Below, piece by piece: positions 1 to 5,675 of a stretch of DNA of 5,675 bases. Origin of the DNA: Hydrogenovibrio sp. UBA650. GTDB taxonomy: Bacteria; Pseudomonadota; Gammaproteobacteria; Thiomicrospirales; Thiomicrospiraceae. The notes under the pieces are model-generated. The model was not told the DNA's origin. It saw only the letters and a list, made by a program, of their open reading frames with translations, and ran no database searches. The stretch lies in the NCBI GenBank assembly GCA_002299245.1, contig DBOI01000105.1, forward strand, positions 1 to 5,675. The letters are read 5' to 3'. How positions within the stretch are numbered: the first letter of the stretch is position 1; each line of letters starts with the position of its first letter. The translations under genes and the position numbers were made by a program.

Positions 1-65
1 ACATGTGCGAGTTATTGCCTGCAATACATGCCTGCAATTGATGGGCTGGAAGTCCACGCAGAATT
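1..65. other. window edge beyond the prenyltransferase gene, possible start of a coupled minus-strand gene
   Basis: No gene can be called here. Two minus-strand frames stay open from the end of the prenyltransferase gene to the window edge. One would begin at a TTG (69-67) that overlaps the upstream TGA stop in a TTGA arrangement and reads MKFCVDFQPINCRHV. The other reads IEILRGLPAHQLQACIAGNN but has no standard start codon in view. The AAGGAG-like sequence inside the end of the prenyltransferase gene (about 93-88) sits 15 or more bases from the TTG, which is long. A plus-strand frame is also open. Too little is visible to choose among them. Confidence 0.2.
16..38. repeat. 10-bp perfect direct repeat, 3-bp spacer
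   Basis: TGCCTGCAAT occurs at 16-25 and again at 29-38, separated by ACA. The 13-bp offset is not a multiple of three, so it does not encode a peptide repeat. It may be chance, or a tandem binding site or local duplication just after the prenyltransferase gene. Confidence 0.5.
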
Positions 66-989
66 TCAATCAGTTGTTAAGTGTCTCCTTAAAGAAGCCC
101 AAAGACCTGTAGCTATGAGTACAGGAGTCACAAGATTCACAACAACATTCATTGCCAATACAGGCATGAGCTTATCTAATTCTTGATAAGTTGTCTGTAT
201 TTTATTCATCATTGGAAACACGATTAGCAGACTTAAATATCCCAACCAGACCAAAGATGGCAGTTGATACAACCAAATTGCCAACGCAATCACTACAAAG
301 GCAAATATGTTGAAAGCAGCAAAGATTTGCAGACCATTTTCCAAACCTAATCGCATCAATATATTGTAGCGACCTATCTGTTTATCAGCCTTTAGATCAG
401 GGATTTGATTCAGCAGCAGCAGATTATTTACCAGGAAGAATGGCACTATAGATAATACAACGACTAATTCAGAAACGGTTCCAGACCAAACAAAATAAGT
501 TCCAATTACCATTATCGGACCAAACGCCAGGCCAGGAGCGATCAGACATAACCAAGGCATACGTGTAATAAACCGGGTATAAAAAACAATCAACGCGAGC
601 CCTAAGCCTCCAAAAATCCCAAGTAGCCAACCGCTATGATTGATTAGATAGGCGCCAACAACAACCAGTGCTAACATAACTACAATAAAAGCAACCTTAA
701 CCACAGAAGCAGACTCCGGGTCTGCAACTAAGGCGCCACTTCCACCGCTAAATGGTGTTTTAGGTGTAATCAGATCCAAACCTGAATGGTAATCCTGGTA
801 CTCATTGAGCATATTGACCGCACTGTGTGCAAGAATTGCCGCAATTGTAATTAAGCCAAATAAACCCCACGACCATTCTGCACCTTCGTACATTGCTACC
901 GCAGTCCCCAGCAGAACAACAGAGAGGCTTAGAATTAAAAAGTTTGGTCTTGCCGTCAATAAAACTGTGTACAAGGCTCGTGATTTCAC
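66..989 (-). CDS. UbiA-family membrane prenyltransferase (MenA-like)
   Basis: This 307-residue integral membrane protein belongs to the UbiA superfamily, whose members transfer a polyprenyl chain from its diphosphate to an aromatic acceptor. Both Asp-rich motifs are present. The first is at about 59-72 (N62-E-Y-Q-D66...G70-L-D72), the NDYxDxxxGxD form typical of MenA-like enzymes, followed by an SGGSG stretch at 81-85. The second is NQIPDLKAD at 194-202, ending in G206. In this family these motifs bind Mg2+-diphosphate. About eight or nine hydrophobic segments follow one another, as expected, and the length is normal. The start is GTG (989-987). An ATG slightly upstream is followed almost at once by a TAG in its own frame, so it cannot be used, and the ribosome site AGTAGGT is weak. 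The acceptor could be 1,4-dihydroxy-2-naphthoate or another quinone or pigment precursor; no neighbouring pathway gene settles this. The gene is divergent from the chemoreceptor gene. Confidence 0.9.
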   Translation of the reverse strand: MKSRALYTVLLTARPNFLILSLSVVLLGTAVAMYEGAEWSWGLFGLITIAAILAHSAVNMLNEYQDYHSGLDLITPKTPFSGGSGALVADPESASVVKVAFIVVMLALVVVGAYLINHSGWLLGIFGGLGLALIVFYTRFITRMPWLCLIAPGLAFGPIMVIGTYFVWSGTVSELVVVLSIVPFFLVNNLLLLNQIPDLKADKQIGRYNILMRLGLENGLQIFAAFNIFAFVVIALAIWLYQLPSLVWLGYLSLLIVFPMMNKIQTTYQELDKLMPVLAMNVVVNLVTPVLIATGLWASLRRHLTTD

Positions 990-1037
990 CAGTCTACCTA
1001 CTCATATTTTAGTAAATTAAATTTAAAACAAAGCATC

Positions 1038-1043
1038 ATTCTA
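1038..1043 (-). promoter_or_regulatory. possible -10 element for the prenyltransferase gene
   Basis: Read on the minus strand this is TAGAAT, five of six matches to the sigma-70 -10 consensus, about 50 bases upstream of the GTG start. No convincing -35 lies at 16-18 bases; a TTGCAT at 1063-1058 is only 14 bases away. It is a weak candidate in a very AT-rich stretch. Confidence 0.2.
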
Positions 1044-1057
1044 CTTGAAAAAAATCT

Positions 1058-1084
1058 ATGCAATTAAGGATAAAAGATGCAATT
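1058..1084. repeat. 8-bp direct repeat ATGCAATT in the divergent control region
   Basis: ATGCAATT is found at 1058-1065 and 1077-1084, 19 bases apart (roughly two helical turns), between the two divergent genes. Paired sites on one face of the helix can bind a regulator, but in AT-rich DNA an 8-bp repeat can arise by chance. Confidence 0.35.
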
Positions 1085-1101
1085 GTAAATTAGGTTAAAA
1101 A

Positions 1102-1111
1102 AACCATGGTT
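1102..1111. repeat. 10-bp perfect palindrome AACCATGGTT
   Basis: A perfect self-complementary 10-mer lies 10 bases upstream of the proposed sigma-54 -24 element of the chemoreceptor gene. It could be an operator half-site cluster. It lacks a loop, so it is not a terminator, and no T-tract follows that would make one. Confidence 0.4.
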
Positions 1112-1121
1112 ATTGCTTAAA

Positions 1122-1138
1122 TGGCAAACTTTATGCTT
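1122..1138 (+). promoter_or_regulatory. candidate sigma-54 (RpoN) -24/-12 promoter of the chemoreceptor gene
   Basis: The sequence TGGCAAACTTTATGCTT carries TGGCA at 1122-1126 and TGCTT at 1134-1138. The invariant GG (1123-1124) and GC (1135-1136) are separated by exactly 10 bases, the spacing required for sigma-54. Against the consensus TGGCAC-N5-TTGCW it differs at the C after TGGCA and at the first T of TTGC. Transcription would begin about 12 bases beyond GC, near 1147-1149, leaving a leader of about 35 bases before the ATG at 1182. No sigma-70 pair of comparable quality lies near the gene. Sigma-54 control of flagellar and chemotaxis genes is known in many gammaproteobacteria. Confidence 0.55.
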
Positions 1139-1171
1139 ATAGACTTTAGTAAAAAAAGAATAATTGATCAT

Positions 1172-1177
1172 AGGTGA
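1172..1177 (+). promoter_or_regulatory. ribosome binding site of the chemoreceptor gene
   Basis: AGGTGA is a six-base match to the anti-Shine-Dalgarno end of 16S rRNA and lies four bases before the ATG at 1182. It fixes that ATG as the start. The in-frame TTG at 1164 lies upstream of this site and has no comparable site of its own. Confidence 0.75.
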
Positions 1178-1181
1178 AAAA

Positions 1182-3806
1182 ATGCTCACAAACGCTTCGC
1201 TAAAAACAAAACTGCTAGTTATTGCAACTTTTCTAGGTATTGTAATCTCAGTTTTCTGGGGCTTTATTATTTACGCAACAAGCGTCGCTCCAATCAAGGA
1301 CAAGGTCTCTAATCAGATTATCTCTGATATGGAAGAATTTATTCAGGCGCAAATCAACCTTAAAATTCAAGGTGGAATTCTTGGTTCTTCGGCCTTGTCA
1401 ATTCAGCCAAGGATTGCTGAGGCCTTAGAAGTTGAAGAGCGTGAAGAGCTACTCGATGCATTCGCCAAGATCCGTGATCAATTTAGAAACCAGACCAATT
1501 ACAAGAACATTCAAACCCAACTCATGACCTCAGATGGTCGCTCATTAATTAAATCTTGGGACCTTGATAGTTATGGACAAAACCTTTCCGGGAACCCGCT
1601 AATTAAAAGATTAATTAATGAGAAACAGGCCTTTGGCTCCTTAGCGATTGGCGCCCGCGGTGTTTCTATTATTGCAATTTCTCCAATTATGCAAGAAGGT
1701 GAAATGCTTGGCATGATCTCTATGATTCAAGGGCTGGCATCTGTTAGAAAAACCTTTACTAAACAAACAAACGGCCAATGGGTACTCTTAGTTAATCGAG
1801 ACTATGTAAAAAAACGCTATGGAGAAATGCCAGTTATTGAAAAAAACACCCCAATTGGCGATAACTATATTGTGGCAAATGACAGGTGGTTCCCCAAAGA
1901 ATCAATTGAGTTTACCAAGCTGGCGTTTAAACCTTATGAAGATGATAACCGTCATGTCTATCTAAAAGACGGTAAGGTACTGATTGACTTGCCAGCCTTT
2001 GATGAAGAGAACAAAATTTTTGGTCGCCACCTCTTCATACTCGAAGAAGCATCTTACTTAAACCCGATAAACGCTGCTCAAAAATCAGCTTTTATCTCAC
2101 TAGCCGGGATTGTTGTCACTATATTTTTGCTGACATTAGTGCTAGTTTTAATTATCAACAGAATTGTCATAACACCGTTAAGAAAAATCCAAGAATCAAC
2201 CTCAACGATTTTATCAACTGGCGATTTCTCAATTAGAAATCAGGTCAATTCAAATGATGAAGTCGGTAAAACCACAGAGTCAATTAATAATTTACTCCAG
2301 CAGATCAGTACAGCTCTTAACGATGCCAATAGCACAGTTAAAGCTATTTCCGAAGGCGACTTTAGTAAACGGATAACGGGCCAATATCAAGGTGATTTAG
2401 ATAGCTTACAACAAGGCATAAACGATAGCACAACTAGCATTTCGTCCGTTATGGATAATATTTCAGAAGTCATGGCTCAAATGCGTGAAGGAAACTACGC
2501 ATTTGAAATCAAACACAATGCTCAGGGCCATTACCGTGCAATACTCTCTGATGCCCAACAAGCGATGTCGACAACTCATGAGGTTATCACTGAAATCAAC
2601 CAAGTTATGCTGGCGATGCAAAATGGCGACTTTCATTCAAGAGTTGATATCGATGCCAAGGGTGACTTAAATATCTTAAAGTCAAGAATCAACGATTCAT
2701 TGCAGTCACTTAATAATGCCATTGAGGATATCTCAAAGGTAGTCCATGCTCAAAGTGAAGGTGATTTGACTACAGCAATTAACACCGACTACCAAGGTGA
2801 TTTACAAACCCTAAAGAATGCTGTAAATCAGTCTATTGATAAACTATCTGTGACGGTAGCTCAATCCATGCAATCTGCTCAAGTTGTTAGCCAAGAAGCT
2901 AATATGCTCTCTGTTGGCGCAGACGAACTCAATAATCGACTTCAACAACAGGCTGCTGCCATTGAACAGACCTCAGCGACCATGGAAGAGATGAATGCTA
3001 CGGTTCAAAACAACACCGAAAGTGCCTCTCAAGCTGCTAAGGTTGTAAGCAAAGTGCAAACCGAAGCCAGTCAAGCTGGGCAAGTTATGACCAAGACAAT
3101 TGAAGCAATGGATAGCATTCAAACTTCCAGCCACGAAATCGCTGAGATTGTCACTCTGATTGATGGTATTGCTTTCCAGACCAACCTACTGGCATTGAAT
3201 GCGGCAGTTGAAGCTGCCAGAGCTGGTGAACATGGCCGCGGGTTTGCGGTAGTTGCTGGTGAAGTAAGAGCCTTGGCGCAAAAATCTGCTGATGCGGCTA
3301 AAGATATTAAACAGCTCATAGATTCAAGCGTTCAAAGAATAGATCAAGGTACTCAGCTGGCAAGCGAATCAGGAGAGGTAATTAATGAAATTACTCAATC
3401 GATCAATGATGTCACCGCGATGATTGAACAGATTAACAGTGCCTCTCAAGAGCAGGCAGAGGGAATCAATCAGGTTCACGGAGCCATTAGCGACATTGAC
3501 TCAGCAACCCAAGAGAATGCGGCATTAGTGGAAAAAACCTCTTCTTCAGCAACCAGTCTGAACCAGCAGGCGACTGATTTGAGTGAAAACATGTCATTCT
3601 TCAAAACCAATCAGAGTGTTTCATCAGGATCAAACACTGCGGTTAAAAAGCCAGCTACAACAGTAAAAGCAAAAGCCCCTGTAATTGCTGAAAAACCTAC
3701 ACAAGCTGTGGTTACAAAACCTGATACTAATAAACCTATGCAAACTAATCAAACAAACATCAAGTCTTCAGTTGATAGTAGTGACGATGAGTGGGCAGAA
3801 TTCTGA
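1182..3806 (+). CDS. methyl-accepting chemotaxis protein with Cache-type sensor, poly-HAMP linker and C-terminal pentapeptide
   Basis: This 874-residue transmembrane chemoreceptor should control CheA kinase through CheW. TM1 is at about 11-32 and TM2 at about 303-326. The 270 residues between them form the periplasmic ligand sensor. Residues 112-193 ([10 protein letters not shown], then YGQNL, then a [10 protein letters not shown] strand and a GEMLGMI strand) look like a double-Cache domain of the dCache_3 type; the ligand is unknown. A HAMP domain starts at ITPLRKI and is followed by four more HAMP-like units (328-552). The signalling hairpin tip is at 660-699 (IDGIAFQTN, then [23 protein letters not shown]). 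It aligns without gaps to E. coli Tsr from QQAA to the tip, indicating the 36H class. Likely methylation sites are E595/Q596 and Q777/E778. A Lys/Ala/Pro/Thr-rich tail of about 55 residues ends in EWAEF. The ATG at 1182 is chosen over the TTG at 1164 because of AGGTGA just upstream. Confidence 0.95.
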   Translation: MLTNASLKTKLLVIATFLGIVISVFWGFIIYATSVAPIKDKVSNQIISDMEEFIQAQINLKIQGGILGSSALSIQPRIAEALEVEEREELLDAFAKIRDQFRNQTNYKNIQTQLMTSDGRSLIKSWDLDSYGQNLSGNPLIKRLINEKQAFGSLAIGARGVSIIAISPIMQEGEMLGMISMIQGLASVRKTFTKQTNGQWVLLVNRDYVKKRYGEMPVIEKNTPIGDNYIVANDRWFPKESIEFTKLAFKPYEDDNRHVYLKDGKVLIDLPAFDEENKIFGRHLFILEEASYLNPINAAQKSAFISLAGIVVTIFLLTLVLVLIINRIVITPLRKIQESTSTILSTGDFSIRNQVNSNDEVGKTTESINNLLQQISTALNDANSTVKAISEGDFSKRITGQYQGDLDSLQQGINDSTTSISSVMDNISEVMAQMREGNYAFEIKHNAQGHYRAILSDAQQAMSTTHEVITEINQVMLAMQNGDFHSRVDIDAKGDLNILKSRINDSLQSLNNAIEDISKVVHAQSEGDLTTAINTDYQGDLQTLKNAVNQSIDKLSVTVAQSMQSAQVVSQEANMLSVGADELNNRLQQQAAAIEQTSATMEEMNATVQNNTESASQAAKVVSKVQTEASQAGQVMTKTIEAMDSIQTSSHEIAEIVTLIDGIAFQTNLLALNAAVEAARAGEHGRGFAVVAGEVRALAQKSADAAKDIKQLIDSSVQRIDQGTQLASESGEVINEITQSINDVTAMIEQINSASQEQAEGINQVHGAISDIDSATQENAALVEKTSSSATSLNQQATDLSENMSFFKTNQSVSSGSNTAVKKPATTVKAKAPVIAEKPTQAVVTKPDTNKPMQTNQTNIKSSVDSSDDEWAEF
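2163..2837 (+). repeat. five HAMP-like coding units with an exact 45-residue (135-bp) period
   Basis: Within the chemoreceptor the landmark glycine of each unit is at residues 347, 392, 437, 482 and 527 (GDF, GDF, GNY, GDF, GDL), every step being 45. A second landmark 12 residues later also keeps phase: DEV in the first unit, then GDL, GHY, GDL, GDL. The first unit is a classical HAMP with the Pro after TM2 and DEVG. The next four are divergent HAMP-like units. The third is degenerate at both landmarks. The repeat is at protein level; the DNA copies have diverged. Limits are set so that each unit has its glycine at position 20. Confidence 0.8.
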
Positions 3807-3836
3807 TTGTTAATCATTGTTTCTGAAAACCAATTA

Positions 3837-3859
3837 AAAAGCCCCAAAATGGGGCTTTT
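3837..3859. terminator. bidirectional Rho-independent terminator between convergent genes
   Basis: AAAAGCCCC (3837-3845) pairs with GGGGCTTTT (3851-3859) around a five-base AAAAT loop, giving a perfect 9-bp stem. It lies 30 bases after the chemoreceptor stop and 23 bases beyond the stop of the convergent minus-strand gene. On the minus strand the stem runs into TTTTTAATT. On the plus strand the T-run is the CTTTT of the stem, then GCACTTTT. It can serve both directions and looks somewhat better on the minus strand. Confidence 0.85.
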
Positions 3860-3882
3860 GCACTTTTCCAATTGTCTCTAAG

Positions 3883-4755
3883 CTAATTTCTATAACCTCC
3901 AAGTCTAGTAAACCAACCTTTCAGCCAACGCTGTTCACCTCTACTCTTAGGTGCTAACTTAACTCTTAGCTTCAATCTGTTCTTTGCCGACTGAATAAAT
4001 TCGTCAAGCAATACTTGATTAGTTAGAGACTCGAATTCTGGTTGGCGCTCAACTACATCAATCAATACTGAAATCAGCCCCCACTGCTCTCCCTGGTATT
4101 GTTCTGTGGCACTGCCAATACCTTTAAAATTAGTGTAATCAATTAATGCAAAGCGCCCTTCCTTAAAGCTTAACAACCTATTAATTAATCCAATTAGCCG
4201 AGCATTTGAGGTTTTCACAGGCACTAATTCAAAGTGTTCAATGAGCCTTTGCCTAAACTGCTCAACAATAAATAAAGCTTGATATTCATGTGTTTCCTGT
4301 AACCATTTCTGAAGCGCTAAAGTCTGATTTGAAACTCTTTTTTGCTGAAATTGATCTCTGTTTTGCCAGGGAGCCTTAAATGGTTCAATTCTTTTTAACC
4401 AAGCAGGCGCAACTGAAAAAGAGTCTACATAGGAAAACATCTTTGGAAAGGTCTCTTGGAAAGGTCCTGAATAATTGGCTGGGTACCAGATGAAGTGGCC
4501 TATGCCAAGAGAAGGGAACTCTTCACCCTGATTCCAATGAATCAAGTTTTCAGGTCTTGACGCACACTCATTTTGGTAAATTCGTTGACCGATCCATTTC
4601 ACTTCGGCAGAGCTCAGTGCTGCAACTGTTATTTGACTGGACGGATCAATCCGTTGATTTGAATTACCGAAGCATTGAGAAGAGGATAAGAAAAGAAAGG
4701 CAGTAAAAATCCAAAAAAGAAAACGCTGTGCTTGCTTAATCTCAAATAACAACAC
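3883..4755 (-). CDS. exported protein of unknown function with NE...GIGH motif
   Basis: This 290-residue protein has a Sec-type signal peptide: a short basic N-terminus and a hydrophobic core at about 12-27 (FLFWIFTAFLFLSSSQ), with cleavage likely near residues 28-31. It should act in the periplasm or outside. I do not recognise a named gene. The mature part has blocks that look conserved: Q61-N-E63-C, the W74-NQGEEF-P-SLGIGH-FIWYP92 block, ALIDYTNFKG (203-212), and a C-terminal WLKGWFTRLGGYR. A Glu followed about 20 residues later by GIGH recalls the catalytic Glu and G-x-G-H of lysozyme-like hydrolases, so a wall-active or sugar-cleaving role is possible but unproven. The start is GTG (4755-4753), preceded by CAGGT at 4767-4763 with seven bases spacing. 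It follows the glutathione S-transferase gene by 14 bases, so the two are probably cotranscribed. It is convergent with the chemoreceptor gene. Confidence 0.85.
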   Translation of the reverse strand: MLLFEIKQAQRFLFWIFTAFLFLSSSQCFGNSNQRIDPSSQITVAALSSAEVKWIGQRIYQNECASRPENLIHWNQGEEFPSLGIGHFIWYPANYSGPFQETFPKMFSYVDSFSVAPAWLKRIEPFKAPWQNRDQFQQKRVSNQTLALQKWLQETHEYQALFIVEQFRQRLIEHFELVPVKTSNARLIGLINRLLSFKEGRFALIDYTNFKGIGSATEQYQGEQWGLISVLIDVVERQPEFESLTNQVLLDEFIQSAKNRLKLRVKLAPKSRGEQRWLKGWFTRLGGYRN

Positions 4756-4769
4756 AGCGTTTACCTGAA

Positions 4770-5432
4770 TTAATCCTGAAGCAATGTCGCCATATAACCA
4801 TCCATATGTTTGATCATTCCTTTGTACATCATTGGTAGCTCAGGAACAACTGAGTCTTGAACACATGGTTGGGCCAATAAATTCTCTGACCATTTGGCCA
4901 GTTTTGGTGTCGCCGCCAAAAGATCAATTCCAGTATGCATTTTCATAAAGCCCAAACGCATCAACATGGGGGCAAAAGCGGCATCAATCATTTGAAAGTC
5001 TTCTCCGTTAAAATAACTACCGCCGGAGTGCTCCGCTTCCAAGAGAGCAAGTTTTTGCTCTACTCCTTGACGCTTTTCATTATGGCCTTCTTCATCAGAC
5101 ATAACCATACCGTGCATTCCCATGATCATATCTCCACCGAAACTTATCCAAGCACGATTTTTGGCTTTTACAAGTGGGTCTTTAGGTTGCAGTGAAGGCG
5201 GCGTAACTTCATCAACATACTCTTGAATGACTGATGACTCAAAAAGCACCTCATCACCTACCTTGAGAACAGGTACTTGGCCTCGTGGCGAAATTTTTTT
5301 AAACCAATCTGGCTGGTCATTAAGGTCGATGTAAGTAATATCAAAATCGACATTTTTCTGCTTGAGAACAATGACTGCTCTCTGTACAAAAGGACATAAT
5401 TTAAAACTGATTAATTCTAATTTTTCAGACAT
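4770..5432 (-). CDS. glutathione S-transferase family protein
   Basis: This 220-residue cytosolic protein has the normal length for a bacterial glutathione S-transferase. The N-terminal thioredoxin fold spans about 1-78. C13-P-F-V-Q-R is the active-site loop, with a Cys as in omega-like and related Cys-type GSTs. P-R-G-Q-V53-P54 carries the cis-proline, and E65-S66-S67 is the glutathione gamma-glutamyl binding pair. The C-terminal helical domain includes FNGEDFQMIDAAFAPML (141-157), the usual fold-capping region with D150. Cys-type GSTs favour glutathione-dependent reduction or thiol transfer over classical conjugation, so the substrate is open; SspA-like regulatory relatives also share this fold. 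The ATG (5432-5430) is supported by GGAAGAG just upstream. It is the first gene of a probable two-gene operon with the exported protein. Confidence 0.92.
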   Translation of the reverse strand: MSEKLELISFKLCPFVQRAVIVLKQKNVDFDITYIDLNDQPDWFKKISPRGQVPVLKVGDEVLFESSVIQEYVDEVTPPSLQPKDPLVKAKNRAWISFGGDMIMGMHGMVMSDEEGHNEKRQGVEQKLALLEAEHSGGSYFNGEDFQMIDAAFAPMLMRLGFMKMHTGIDLLAATPKLAKWSENLLAQPCVQDSVVPELPMMYKGMIKHMDGYMATLLQD

Positions 5433-5486
5433 CTGACTCTTCCAATAAATGATTTACTAGCTACAAGGTTTTAAAATCGAAACTTA

Positions 5487-5514
5487 ATAATACTGACTTG
5501 AGTTGCCAAGTAAA
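5487..5514 (-). promoter_or_regulatory. possible sigma-70 promoter of the GST operon
   Basis: On the minus strand TTTACT (5514-5509) and TATTAT (5492-5487) match the -35 and -10 consensus at four and five of six positions, with a 16-base spacer. The leader to the ATG at 5432 would be about 50 bases. A small dyad, ACTTG (5496-5500) and CAAGT (5507-5511), lies mainly in the spacer and could be an operator. Confidence 0.35.
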
Positions 5515-5561
5515 GATACTTTATAGAATCTTTTGCTTATTTTTCAAAGCCAATGAGAATT

Positions 5562-5567
5562 TATAAT
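5562..5567 (+). promoter_or_regulatory. perfect TATAAT, possible -10 of the right-edge gene
   Basis: TATAAT lies 49 bases before the ATG at 5617. The best -35 is TTTTCA at 5541-5546, at only 15 bases, so the match is incomplete. The surroundings are very AT-rich, which raises the chance of coincidence. Confidence 0.3.
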
Positions 5568-5616
5568 TAATCAGATATACTTAATTTTTTTAACAATTCC
5601 AAAACCATAGGTGCCT

Positions 5617-5675
5617 ATGTTCTTTCCTTACGTTAAAGATATTGCCTCAAAAGACATTGTTTCAATCGACATTAA
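5617..5675 (+). CDS. N-terminal fragment of a gene, possibly CBS-domain protein (cut by window edge)
   Basis: An ATG at 5617 opens a frame to the window edge reading MFFPYVKDIASKDIVSIDI. An AGG core at 5609-5611 lies five bases upstream. The pattern of a short lead followed by A-S-K-D-I-V-S-I-D resembles the first strand and turn of CBS domains, where a V-M-T-x-D-V-V-T-V type sequence is common. Such N-terminal CBS pairs occur alone or fused to signalling domains such as GGDEF. With only 19 residues the function is a guess; that it is a gene start is better supported, by the ribosome site and the divergent layout with the GST operon. Confidence 0.5.
   Translation, partial: MFFPYVKDIASKDIVSIDI

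Noticed and set aside
805..1020. Plus-strand open frame of 71 codons
   Set aside because: It lies largely antisense to the prenyltransferase gene, has no family-like sequence, and the opposite strand carries clear motifs.
1118..1142. Sigma-28 (FliA) promoter for the chemoreceptor gene
   Set aside because: TAAA followed by GCTTATAG loosely resembles the consensus, but the spacing is two bases short and the GCCGATAA element matches poorly. The same bases fit sigma-54 much better.
1164..1181. TTG at 1164 as the chemoreceptor start
   Set aside because: The ribosome site AGGTGA falls inside this extension and is ideally placed for the ATG at 1182. The extra six residues add nothing family-typical.
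2485..2670. Plus-strand open frame of 61 codons inside the chemoreceptor gene
   Set aside because: It is an out-of-frame shadow of the HAMP array with no recognisable protein features.
3119..3319. Minus-strand open frame of 66 codons
   Set aside because: It is antisense to the highly conserved MCP hairpin; its Ala/Ser richness is the complement of that sequence.
4669..4677. Lipoprotein signal (lipobox) in the exported protein
   Set aside because: Cys28 follows S-S-Q, which does not fit the usual L-A/S-G/A-C lipobox; ordinary signal peptidase cleavage is more likely.
4935..5195. Plus-strand open frame of 86 codons
   Set aside because: It is antisense to the GST C-terminal domain, with unusual His-rich composition and no family resemblance.

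Overview
The window reads as ordinary chromosome from a motile, moderately AT-rich Gram-negative bacterium, most likely a gammaproteobacterium. The signs are an MCP of the Tsr length class, a CPFVQR-type glutathione S-transferase, a Sec-exported hypothetical protein of proteobacterial character, and a possible sigma-54 promoter. The genus is not fixed by anything visible. There is no tRNA, rRNA, CRISPR array, insertion sequence or prophage gene.

Layout, left to right. Positions 66-989 (minus) encode a UbiA/MenA-type membrane prenyltransferase with a GTG start. The 65 bases beyond its stop carry a 10-bp direct repeat and possibly the start of another minus-strand gene. Positions 990-1181 are a divergent intergenic region with a good sigma-54 (-24/-12) match pointing into the next gene. 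Positions 1182-3806 (plus) encode an 874-residue methyl-accepting chemotaxis protein. It has a large periplasmic Cache-type sensor, five HAMP-like units at an exact 45-residue period, a 36H-type signalling hairpin, and a flexible tail ending in a CheR/CheB-binding-like pentapeptide. A hairpin at 3837-3859 can terminate this gene and the convergent operon. That operon (minus) is a glutathione S-transferase (5432 to 4770) followed 14 bases later by a secreted protein of unknown function (4755 to 3883). Positions 5433-5616 are a second divergent intergenic region. A plus-strand gene begins at 5617 and runs off the edge; its 19 visible residues look like the start of a CBS domain.

The genes form three or four independent units and no shared pathway is evident. 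The MCP is the richest object: its control region, HAMP array and tail suggest a chemoreceptor co-regulated with flagellar genes and served by tethered adaptation enzymes. The secreted protein is the least understood gene. It carries a conserved-looking NE...GIGH pattern that recalls lysozyme-like enzymes, but this is only an inference.
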